Positions 40,800 through 51,653 of a stretch of DNA of 64,000 nucleotides are shown here, piece after piece. The notes beneath the pieces are model-generated. The model was not told the origin of the DNA and did no database searches. It worked only from the letters and a program-made list of their open reading frames with translations. Location: contig CM064712.1 in NCBI GenBank assembly GCA_032717465.1, positions 22,403,785 through 22,467,784 of the forward strand, given 5' to 3'. Numbering within the stretch: position 1 is the first letter of the stretch; the number at the start of each line of letters is the position of its first letter. The translations under genes were made by a program, and so were the position numbers. The DNA is from Coenobita brevimanus (taxonomy: Eukaryota > Arthropoda > Malacostraca > Decapoda > Coenobitidae).

Positions 40800-41731
40800 C
40801 AATCCCATTTATCCATATGCAGATGACTTTCAACACTTCACAGTTCATTCACACTTTTAAACACCCATTTACAAAGTTTAATAACTCTAACTCACAACCT
40901 CAGTACAGCCATCTCCATAAATCAAGAACTTATCTAGGATCACTGCATGGGGACAAAATAACCTTTTCCTATTTAATGCTGGTAAAACCAAATATATGCA
41001 GTTTACTAACAGACAGATACATTGCCAAGAATCCTATATTACCTTCTGCGCAGTGCTACTAATATTCCCATCTCCAAAAGTATTGACATTCTCGGATTGT
41101 TTCACTTTTAACTTTGCCCTCAGCTGCACCTCTCATGTCAGATCACTTGCTAAAACCGCCTCATAAAAAGAAACTTGGCTTATTGTACCAGAGTTCAGAA
41201 ATAGCTTCATTGCTCACGGAGAGCAGTTAGCAGTAGTTTATGAGAGTCATGTGCGCTCTCAGCTGGAATAATGCTCATTGGTGTGGAGAGGTTGCACTAA
41301 AGCAGCTAGAGTGCTAGACAAAATTCAGAACAATGTTGTTGGAATTATTAATAACCCTGCTATTACCAAGGAACCTCTCCTACAGGTAAGAAGGAATGTA
41401 GCCTCCCTTGCATTATTTTAAGAGATACTTTTTAACCCAAATGCTCAGACAAAATTGCATCCATTGTACCACCTCTCCATGCCTTCCCCCTCAGTGCTTA
41501 ACACAGGCTTCTGAGTGAGCTCTCATGACAGGACATACACAGCCATATTGCAGAACTTCTGCCTACTCAGAAGTCTTTTATTCCCCGAACTGCATCTTTT
41601 TGGAACTTTCGCTTCCCCAGAGTTGTTTCCCCCAAACTTCAAGCCTACAGCTGTTCAAGTCCAACCGTTACAGAATTCTTTATGAATGGAGGGACACCAA
41701 GTAATCCCAGGTGTATGGATTATTTGTTTTA
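40800..41731 (+). mobile_element. Decayed Jockey/CR1-type LINE RT, cut by the assembly gap
   Basis: PYADDFQHF sense near 40,816 (YADD box), LFLFNAGKTKYMQFTNRQI near 40,960, SAAPLMSDHLL near 41,120, then ELLPTQKSFIPRTASFWNF near 41,560 and FPRVVSPKLQAYSC. The order is that of the RT palm, thumb and C-terminal region. Frames break repeatedly. The right end stops at the N tract; the last ~300 bases are homologous to 27,026-27,300. Confidence 0.7.
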
Positions 41732-41831
41732 NNNNNNNNNNNNNNNNNNNNNNNNNNNNNNNNNNNNNNNNNNNNNNNNNNNNNNNNNNNNNNNNNNNNN
41801 NNNNNNNNNNNNNNNNNNNNNNNNNNNNNNN
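41732..41831. other. Assembly gap of 100 N
   Basis: Exactly 100 N, a conventional size for a gap of unknown length. The right side begins inside the TIR element of the duplicated block. Confidence 0.99.
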
Positions 41832-42550
41832 TTATAAACCACGGATTAGTAAACTGCGGCAAAGTAGCTGTCAGACTACCCGGCACCACGCCAAAGTCAC
41901 GAAAATTGCGGGATCCTAGGCACCGCAGTGGGCCTTTTCCGAGGAAAGATAAGTAAACAACGGCATTAAGTTTGAAAATCACGACCCAACAACCAATCAC
42001 CACCCGTCCTTGGTGGCAAGTGTGCATTCTAATGCCGCAGAGTTGATGAGAAACATCAGGAACTCATCACCCACTATTTTGCCCGGGTAAGGGCAGAAGC
42101 TGAGCCTGAACCACGGCCTGGCCCTTCACACACTGAGGACGTGGATGACGTGGCATCTGTCATCTCTGGTGCAGGCTTTGAGGGCTTCCTGAGGGAGGCA
42201 GAGGAGCTGGAGAAGGAAGGCAGCATGAGGGAGCACCCCCACCTCATGCTGAGAAGGTCCAAGTTCTTCCCAACACCACCCCACTCCATTCACTTAAGCA
42301 ACATCATCATAGGATTAAGGTGAGACCCCTTAACATTGCTTATTTCTATTAAATACATGCACTGAATATTCCTAAATTTGTATGTTTGTATTTGATGGTG
42401 CCTAGATAGGTGTAGGTAGGGTGTTTCGGGGGGTGGTTGGCCAAAGTCCTGACCCTAATTAATTTTTCACGTGAGAGTTGTACCAAATGGATTTTATTAA
42501 ACCTGCGAGATTAAGGTCCAGACCCCTGCCTGGGCTGACGATAAATAACA
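41832..42550. mobile_element. TIR element, copy 2, left end lost in gap
   Basis: Begins at TTATAAACCACGGATTAGTA, 25 bases inside the copy-1 element. The coding-like stretch (HQELITHYFARVRAEAEPEP, DVDDVASVIS) reads on to a 60-codon frame (42,141-42,323). The right TIR is replaced by non-matching sequence from about 42,480 to 42,560. Confidence 0.7.
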
Positions 42551-42689
42551 GAGTGGATAACATATATATATATATTTTACTAAACCCTCTGCATTTTATG
42601 ACCATCCCAACTTCATAGAGAAATCCACTCACATGGGCTTTTCAATCCTCGTGCTGGTATAACCACCTCCACATGGCCTTTTCTACCTA

Positions 42690-45580
42690 TTTATATTTAT
42701 AATTTGTAGTGATACAGGAATTGAGACTGAACTTGCTGTCCTGTCTTCACTATCCACGCTGCTCCAGTCCCAGTTCAAACTGTGAATGTTCTTTGTCTGC
42801 ACCTCCTCTTCGTCTAAGTCAGTCCAAATACAAATGCTTCTATTCGGGACTGTGAACCTATTAAGATCATTAAGACATCTACTTTTCCTCAACTTGAAGT
42901 CATGACCTCTTGTTCTTCCATCATCCAACACAAAAACATCCTCTCTATCCACCCTTTCCAGTTCTCTTACATTTCTAACTATAGTGATCAAGTTAACTCT
43001 TTCTCTTCCCTCACGCAGCGTTGGTAATTTCAGTTTTTCTTTTTCCAGTCTCTCCTCGTAAGGTAGGTTCCCTTAAACATGGTATCGTCCTCGCTGCCAT
43101 CCGTTGAACCCTCTCTAGTTTATCAATATGCTTCTTCAAATGAGGTGACCATACCACAGCTGCATACTCTACTCTTGGTCTTATCATGGTCACTATCAAC
43201 TCACCTTAGCATTTCCTCGTCCATACTGATTAAGCCATTCTTATATTGGTCAGTAATCCACAAGTTCCCCCAATGATTTTTTGTTTATATGTTTTTCTGG
43301 TGACACATCATCCTGAATAGTCACTCCCAGTGTCTTTCTCATCTTTTCTTTTACAAATTATCTCATTGCCCATTTTTAAGATCTCCAGTGAGGTCTTTTT
43401 TTCACTCATTTCCCATTTTCTAATACATGACACTTCCTACCAACTAAGAAGCCCATTTTTCAAGTCTGGCTCCATCTGTGGAGTTTATCCAAGTCCTCTT
43501 GTAGTTTTTTACAATCATCTGCGAACATACTCATGTAACTATTTAAACCTTCTGGTAAATCATTTACATATGTCAGAAACATTAATAGGAGGCTAAGACA
43601 GAGCCCTGGGGCACTCCACTAGTCACATTTCTCCACTATGAAACCTTGTCTCTTTTAACTGTTCTCGTCTGCCTTCCTATCAAATAATCCCCCATCCACT
43701 TTAATAGTTCCAAAAGGTCTTCAGCTTCCACAGCAGTCTCCTATAGGGCACCCTGTCAAATGCTTTCTTGAGGCCAAGATAGGCTGGTCTGCCCATCCCT
43801 CTCTTGTATGACATCTATTTCACCTACTGTAGAAACATAATAGGTTAGTAGTACATGATCTTCCTTCCCTAAAATCAAATTGTCTTGGTGTTATCACGTA
43901 ATTTTCTTCTAAATACTTTATCTATCTTTTTCTAATAATTTTCTTGCAGATTTTACAAACAATACTAGTAAGTGATACAGGTCTGTAGTTGAGTGGATCT
44001 TCCTTATCTCCTCCCTTGAAGATTGGCACAGTACTTATTCTTTTCCAGTCTTCAGGTAAGTATCCAATTTCCAACGAAGTCTTGATGATGACATAAACAG
44101 GCCACATTAACTGGAATGCAGATTCCTTCAGGATCCATCCAGACACACCATCTGGTCCAATTGCTTTTCTTACAACCAAATCCCTCATCAGCTGCAGCAC
44201 ATGTGCAAATGCTCTGTAATTTCTGCCATTCCACATCACCCTGGCTTCTATTTCAGGTTCCCTAAATTCCTCTTCCAACACATAGACTGCCTGCAGTTTG
44301 TTGTTCGTTATTTCACACAGTTCTTCTTGTCTTTCTTAGGTTTCATCTCCATCCCTCAATCGTATTATATTGTCCTTAACTTTCATTTTACCATTCACAA
44401 ACCTATAACATAATATTGGCTCATTTTTACATTTAGTTACAATATCTTTTTCATATTTCCTGTCTTCTTCTTCTCTCCGCACCCTTACATATTTATTTCT
44501 TACCTGCTTGTACTCCCAAGCCCTTTCACTATACCTTCTTCTCACTTTATTCCATGCTCGTTTTCTTGCCTCATGTGCCACTCTGCATCTGTTGTTAAAC
44601 CATTCTTTCTTCCTTTCCATAGCTGCAGAAAAATTTGGGACATATTTACTACTGTTTTATACACTTCTATCAGAAACTCATATTTCTCATCAACATTTGT
44701 GATCGTATTCATTTTACTCCAGTCTACATTTTGGAAAAAGTTCCTCAGAGAAGGAAAGTCTACCTTCCCATAATTGCATCTAGTTTTTCTGAGTTTTTCA
44801 TCTCTTTCTCCTTCCTTTACTCCCACCACTTCCATCTCAATAACCATATGATCACTTTTATCAATGGGACATTGGTAAGTTATGTTCCTCACATCATTTG
44901 CGTCCTTTGTGGCCAGATACCAAGTCAAACCTTGATGGTTGAAGTCATCACTCCCTAATTCATGTATTTTTTTTTAATTACTTGGGTTATCATGTTTTCC
45001 ATCACCAGTTCCATTAATTTATTTCTGCATGATTCCTCATTGCTCCCAGCATTCATTAACTTTCCCAGTCAACTTCTCCACAATTAAAATCTCCCATTAT
45101 TATTAGTCTGTTTCTTCGTTCAGGTATCATCTTTAGTTTAATAATGGATTCTCTTATTAACTGTATATTCATAATCTTCTTTTGTCCATGCCCTAGTTTT
45201 TGGGAGGCATATAAAATACTATTACATCTATTTTTTCTCCATAAATGTCCTCTATTTCAACTCCCAAAAGTTCAGCCATGTAGTATTTTCAATTTCATAT
45301 TTTTTGCTCTTAGGTCATTGTGGGTTAAAATCATTATACCTCCCCTAAACTTGCAGCTTCTCCTATCTTTCTCCTCCCAAATTTTATAACTGTTCCATCC
45401 AAATAATTTAGTATCAACATCTCGGGGCATTGTAGTCTCCACCAACAAACAGTTTCAGATTTCTTTTTCATTTTTATATAGTCTCCAATTTCCCTTCTTT
45501 CGTGGATATTGAACCCATCCACATTACTATACATGATACTTAGATTGACAGCATTGGTTTTATCTTTATTCACTTCCTCT
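42690..45580 (-). pseudogene. CR1-like ORF2 relic, copy 2
   Basis: Same motif order as at 14,074-16,990: LSIMYSNVDGFNI near 45,540, NCGEVDWE near 45,085, KSDHMVIEMEVVGVKEGE near 44,840, LPEDWKRISTVPIFKGGDKE near 44,020, FADD sense near 43,530, and EYAAVVWSPHLKKHIDKLER near 43,150. A section at 43,430-43,460 has lost the match to the RKCHVLEMG segment of copy 1. Confidence 0.8.
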
Positions 45581-45934
45581 CTTATTCATTTTCATATCCA
45601 TACCTCTTGTTTCCCTTCCCTTCTATTTCCTCACATACGACTTCTCCTTTACTTTCATATCCATCACTCTCCAAAAAAAAGTTTTACATTCTTCATCTGT
45701 CCTCCTGTCATTTTTTCCTTGTTCCTTCAAAGATTTTAAAACTTCTCTTTCTTCTTTATTCAGATCTTTTCTTACCATAATATTTTCCATCCCTGCCTCT
45801 TTACTTAGTTTTCAGGTTACTTTAAGTATATTCATTTACTACATTTTCTGATGACAACTTAACTCTCATTGGTCTTACTTCCCCTTTCTTATATGGCCCT
45901 ATCCTCCTCCATACTTCCTCCAATTTCTTTTTTC

Positions 45935-46299
45935 TCACTTGTTTCCTTCGGGATCGATCTTACCCACTATTTTTCTCACTTGATTTGTGTCTCTCTTGAG
46001 TCTCACAGATCTAACCTTTTCTTCCTCCTCCCCATTTCCAAATATTACCACACATCTGCTCCTTTCTGCAGTTTCTCTTACTACTTTCTCTTTTTTCTTC
46101 AATATTTTCTCTGCATTTTCTTCCATTTTTTTCTTGTTCATTTCCCTTTCTTCCTGAATGATTTCCCTTAAGCTGACCACTTCTTTCTGTTTCTCTTCCA
46201 CATGTGCCCACTGTGCCTTTTGCTCCTCTAACACACTACTCACCTTCTCCGTTTACAGCTCTCCTCTAGCTTTCTCCATAATTCAGTATTTTCTTGTTC
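45935..46299 (-). pseudogene. CR1-like ORF1 downstream part, copy 2
   Basis: Frame 46,243-45,935 gives the same 102 residues as copy 1 (coiled coil then CVVIFGNGEEEE). From here rightwards the two blocks become nearly identical. Confidence 0.65.
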
Positions 46300-46306
46300 A
46301 AATTCT

Positions 46307-49300
46307 TGGAGGGTTAGTGCCCCTGCCCGGAAAACAACTAACTAAAAAAACAAACAATAAGCCTCAGACAAGGACTGACCAAACGATGACGACCAAGGAC
46401 CGGACAAAGGACATGGTTATCGGAATGTGGAATGTAAGGGGAGCGAATGATGAGGTGAAAGAGAGAGAGATTCTCCAGGTGCTTGAGGGTGCAAAAGTGG
46501 ATGTATGTGGAATAACTGAAACAAAATGAAGAGGAGAAAGTGTGAGAGAATGGGAGTATGGGTGGGGTATATGTGCAGGAGTAGGTGAAAATGAGAAGGC
46601 AAAGGAAGGAGTATGTATAGTTGTGAGTAAAAGATGGAAGAGGAGCATAAGACAGTATGGATCAGTTGGGTCAAGGATTGTGTGGGTAAAGTTGAAAGTT
46701 GGAATACAAATGTGGGCAATTGTGTGTGTGTATGCGCCAACGCAAGATCGTGCTAGAAGAGTGAGAGAAGAGTTCTGGACAAATGTAGAAGTGTGCATGG
46801 AAAAGTTTGGAAGGAATGAGAGAGTGTTTTTGATCGGTGATATGAATGGTAAAATTGGGAATGTGAAGGTGGATGGAATAGTTGGTGAGTGGGGTGTGCC
46901 TGCTGAGATAGATGAGAATGGGAGTGCGTTAGTGGACATTTGTGCTGGGAGGGGGTTGGTGATAGCCAATACCCTCTTCAGGCATAAAATGATCCACAGG
47001 TATGCATGGTGAGTGATGAGAAGGGTGGGTGGTGAACTGAATGAAAAGAAGTCAATGATTGATTATGTGTGTGTGGATGAAAGGATGCGAAGATGTGTAA
47101 TGGATGCGAGAGTTTATAGAGGTTTGGGGAGTGGACTTTCTGACCACTACTTGGTGGTGGCCAGAATTAGAATTCAAGTAAGATGGAGAAATAGAAGAAG
47201 GGAAAGATGAGAGGAAGGAGTAGTTGCAAGGAGAGTGGAAAGGTTACAAGAGGATGAGAAAAAGGCAGAGTATAAGAGAGAAGTGGAGGAACGATTGGGC
47301 AAATATGAATTTGAGCAGATGGGAGACGTGGAAGGTGTGTGTAGGATATTTACAGAAGAAATATGTGCAGCATGTGATGTGGTGTGTGGAAGGAAGAGAA
47401 GACGGAGGGGGGTGCAAGGAACAGCGTGGTGGACTGAAGAGGTGAAACAGGCTGTGGCACAAAAGAAGAAAGCATACAATGAATGGATGAGAAAAAGGGG
47501 CGTGGAAGAAGTTGAAAGGCGGAAGAGAGAGTTATATGTAGAAAGAGAGAGGTGAAAAGATTGGTAAGAGAGAGTAAGAAGAGAGTGGATAAGGAATTTG
47601 GAAGGAATTTGAGTGTAAAGTGGAGGGACTGTAAGAAAATGTTCTGGAAAGAGGTGAAAAGAGTAAGACAGGGTGGAAGTGAAGTTAGCAGGGGAGTGAA
47701 AGATAAAAATGGTAGATTACTAGTGGAGAAGGGAGAAAAAGTGAGCAGATGGAGAGAACACTTTAAGGAATTGTTGAACATAGAGGATAGAAGTAATGCG
47801 AGTATAAGTGGCTGGGGAATGGCTGGGAGAAGGAGGGAGGTGAGAAGACAGGAAGAAATCAGTAGGATAGAAGTTGTGGAAGCAATGAAGAAAGTTAAAT
47901 CGGGGAAAGCCCCAGGAATTGAGGGAGTGTGTGGTGAAATGCTGAAGCATAGGGGAGAGATAGTAGTAGAATGGATGTGGAAGATGTGCAGATTGGCCTG
48001 GGAGGAAGGTAGAGTCCCGGAGGATTGGAAGTAAGGTATAATTATTCTCTTGTACAAAGGAAAAGGGGAAAAAGAAGTGTGTGGTAATCATAGGGGCATT
48101 TGTCTTCTTAGTATAATAGGAAAAGTGTATGGTAGGATACTTATTGACAGAGTTAGAGAAAGAACAGAGAAATTAGTTGGAGAAGAACAGGGAGGCTTTA
48201 GGAAGGGAAGAGGTTGTGTAGATCAGATATTCATTCTTAGATCTTTAGTGGAAAAGTTTTTAGAGAAGGGAAAGAAGTTGTATGCGGCTTTCATGGATTT
48301 GAAGAAATCATATGACAGGGTGGATAGACAAGGATTGTGGAAAGTGTTAAGAATATATGGAGTAGATGGGAAGTTGTTGAATGCTGTGAAGAGTATGTAC
48401 AATGGTGCGAAGGCTGCAGTGCGTGTGGATGGTGAACTAAGTGGATTTTTCTCTTTGAAAGTTGGGTTGAAACAGGGATGTGTCATGTCTCCATGGTTGT
48501 TCAATCTGTACATGGATGGGGTAATAAAAATAGGTACAAGGTAGGGTAGTGGATGTTGGAGTGGCCCTGGTGAGAGAGGATAGTGTCTGGAAACTCCCTG
48601 TACTATTGTTTGCAGATGATACTGTGTTGTTGAGTGAAGACGAAGGGAGCTGCAAGGCTTGGTGGATGAGTTTGGGAGAGTGTGTAAGAAACGGAATCTA
48701 AAGGTGAATGTAGGGAAGAGTAAAGTGATGGTCTTTGAGAGAGGTGAAGTCAGTGAATGTACAGCGAGGTTGGATGGTGAGGTATTGGAAAATGTGAGTA
48801 CGTTTAAGTACTTGGGTAGTGTGATGAGTAAGGATGGAGGTTTGGAGGGTGAAGTGCTTGAAAGGGTACAGCAGGGAAGAAAGGTTGCTGGTTCTTTGAA
48901 AGCAGTGATAAGAAACAGGGAAGTGAGCATGGAAGTGAAAAAGTTACTACATGACAGTATTGTGATACCAACTCTAACGTACGGAAGTGAAGCTTGGACA
49001 TTGTTGGAAGGACACAAGTCAAGAGTGAGAGCAGTGGAAATGAGTTATTTAAGAGGAGCCTGTGGAGTCACATGGAGAGACAGGCTGTCGAATGAGGATA
49101 TAAAGGAGCGTTGTGGTGTTGATGTGGATGTGATAGGAAGCGTTATGAGGAAAACACTGAGGTGGTTTGGCCATGTGGAGAGGATGGAGGGTGAAAGACT
49201 GACAAAGAGAGTGTATGTGAGTGAGGTGGAGGGGGGAAGAGGGAGGGGAAGGCCGAGGATGAGATGGAGGGATGGGGTGGAGAGGTATATGAGAGAGGGG

Positions 49301-49414
49301 GGTGTGAGTTGGGAGCAGGGCAGTGAAATGGCGGGGGACAGGGCGACTTGGAGGTGATTTGTTTGTGGCCACCCCAAACAGGATTGAGGCGTCTGGCAAT
49401 AGATAGATAGATAG
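46307..49414 (+). mobile_element. RTE-A LINE, copy 2 of nested insertion
   Basis: Flanked by the same AAATTCT duplication (46,300-46,306 and 49,415-49,421) and ending in (GATA)n. The insertion therefore predates the split of the two blocks. Confidence 0.9.
46386..49357 (+). pseudogene. RTE-A ORF, copy 2
   Basis: Same motifs and mostly the same lesions as 17,694-20,663. Differences: an extra TGA at 46,527-46,529 (TGG in copy 1); six G in the run near 47,409 (four in copy 1), which keeps the frame open through GVQGTAWWTEEVKQAVAQKK; one G fewer near 48,647, which breaks the frame after FADD; and an intact C-terminus (EVEGGRGRGRPRMRWRDGVE) to the TGA at 49,355-49,357. Confidence 0.9.
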
Positions 49415-49629
49415 AAATTCTCGATCTCCCGCTTCGCCGTCTCATTGGCCTGTATCAGACTTTGTATAGTGTTTTCCGTATTTTCAGGCATGTTTCTTGA
49501 TATCAGATCCTCCACTTTCTTTTCTAATTCGCTAACCCTCATGGTCAATGTTTTAACCAAATCCATCACATTTGTTTCATTGTCAAAACCTGGAAATTCG
49601 GGTCTCTCGATGTTTACGTTGTCGGCCAT
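49415..49629 (-). pseudogene. CR1-like ORF1 N-terminal part, copy 2
   Basis: Identical reading to 20,721-20,935: MADNVNIERPEFPGFDN then the coiled-coil-like region, ending at the RTE-A tail. Confidence 0.65.
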
Positions 49630-49931
49630 GTTTGAGGTTGGTTACAGTACTGAACAGCTGTTACCAAAATTCCTATAAACATTCATGTATACTCACTGAC
49701 AATAGCTCTTTACATTTTTTGTGGTCTGTATTACTTGACAATACTTTACACTTTAGATAAGACTAAAGGAGACAGGACAAACATAATTCCTGAAAACTAT
49801 TTAAGGTTTGCAGCAGTGGTTGAGAGGCAACTGAGACACGTTCAATCACTCTGACTGCTCTTGTGTTTTCTATGGGTCGCCGTGCCAGAGAAAACGTGTT
49901 CTATGGGAGGGATAACTATTCTAAACCACTC

Positions 49932-49955
49932 ATAGTGTCATTGTTATGACACTAT
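49932..49955. repeat. Perfect hairpin, copy 2
   Basis: ATAGTGTCAT, TGTT, ATGACACTAT, as at 21,238-21,261. It is followed by TATAATTCTC in place of TACAATTCTC, so the adjoining 18-base tandem repeat has one difference. Confidence 0.8.
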
Positions 49956-50084
49956 ATAATTCTCAGTTGGTTTACAATTCTCAGTTGGTTTACTTGAAAT
50001 TATCAAGAACAAAGGAAAAAGAATTGGAAGACTGTTGTCATAAGGTTAGTTCTCAGACCATTATATTTCTTTTTTCACATATAC

Positions 50085-50461
50085 TGTTGGTGGTAGGTGG
50101 TGGCGACCATCATCCACTCACTTGATGTAGTGCTACCTACTTCTTCCTTAGCCTTTATCATTCTTTTTCTGTGCCTGTCCTCCTCTCTTCCTATTTCTCC
50201 CATCTTTCCTGTCACTTCTTATTGCTTTTCTTTCCTTTACAGGTGGCTTTACATTGAGTTACAAGCCAAATGGTTTCCTGTAAGCCAAGAAACCATTTAC
50301 AACGCTGGGTGGTAACCATATAACCAAATCATACGTGCTCCCTACGTGTCAGCAAGTGGGTTGGTGGAGGGTTAGTGCCCCTCCCCATAAAGCAACTAAG
50401 TCAAAGTCAAATGGCCACCCCTTACGGGATTATGGCGTCTGGCAATAGATAGATAGATAGA
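50085..50461 (+). mobile_element. SINE1, copy 2
   Basis: Matches 21,391-21,768 with no difference noticed over the hairpin, leader-like motif and (GATA)n tail. The sequence from here to 51,125 is the counterpart of the unassigned stretch at 21,769-22,431. Confidence 0.7.
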
Positions 50462-51125
50462 CAAGAGTATATTGGTTTTCATACAGTAAAATAGGCGATA
50501 TAAACGTTGTTTCACTCACTAAACACATCAGCATACCTGATCATCATTTCTGACTGTTTCTTCCTCTAATCCCATGTAAACTTTGTCCTCCACATTGTCA
50601 TCAATTGGGAAATCACCCTGGCCTTGAATTTCGTACCATGGCACGACATGTCTTTACTGGCCAGGTCACTTGTAACAGGTGAGTTGCCAAGACAATGGTG
50701 TGTGGGTGGGGAGAGGGGTATTGTCACGCGGAGTAAGGCATTGTCCTTGCCTGGCATCTGGTAGAGGAAGGTGTCCCGTGTATACGTACCAAAAATCATG
50801 CACGAAATTTGAAAAATGTGCAAATGACGGACCTCACAATTGCGGTGCGTTTTTATACGTCAATGGGAATCACAATGACAAAAGTTCGGACGTATATATA
50901 CGTCAACGGGAGTGTATCAGCAGTACTTAAAGGAATAATATTCTGTGTTGAAATTTTATCCTTTTCATGTATTAACAATTATTATCCAGTAAAAGTGGTG
51001 AATTTTTGACAGTTATTGTTCAGTTGTAATCAGAGCATCTTACAACAGAGCATTCGCACAGTAAATGTAACTCACCAGTGGTAGAAAGTAAGATTAACAC
51101 TAAGCTAGAATGGAACAAATGATAT

Positions 51126-51570
51126 AATAGAGGTGGTAAAGGAAGAACCAAATGAAAAGTTGGGGTGTGAGGTGAGTGATAAAAGAATGGAGGTGGTAAA
51201 GGAAGAACCCGATGTAAAGTTAGAGTGTGAGGTGGGTGAAGAAATGTTCCTCAGTGAGAGTGAGATAAGGCAAGACACAGTGTCCCTCTTACCTGAAGTT
51301 CAGCAGTTCTAATGTTTAGAGTGTGGTGAAGCATTTCCTTTTAAGAACAGGCTTATCCAACATGCAGTGGTTCATTCAAGAGTGAAGAATTTCAAGTGTG
51401 CTGCGTGTGTTAAATTTTTTGGTCAGAATAATGAATGAAGAATTTCAGGTGTGATGAATGTGATAAACCATTTGCTAAGAAGAATGATCTGACACAACAC
51501 CTATTAATTCATTCAGGAGTGAGGAATTTCGAGTGCAATCAGTTTAATTTTCGTTTTTGAAAGCTCCAAC
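51126..51570 (+). pseudogene. Truncated C2H2 zinc-finger pseudogene, copy 2
   Basis: Same two VKEEP units, stop before the first finger and broken fingers as at 22,432-22,876. It ends at the same (ATGC)n junction with RTE-B. Confidence 0.8.
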
Positions 51571-51653
51571 ATGCATGCATGCATTGGCCTTGTCACCTAA
51601 TGGCAGCTTTCCATACTGCTCGATTTCCACCAAGTACCCTATTTAGTCCCTTA

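Larger units (their letters stand above)
42680..49629 (-). mobile_element. CR1-like LINE, copy 2, split by RTE-A
   Basis: Same structure as copy 1: ORF1 start at 49,629, RTE-A at 46,307-49,414, remaining ORF1 to 45,935, ORF2 to about 42,690. The ORF2 section has extra small indels, so its frames are more broken. Confidence 0.8.
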
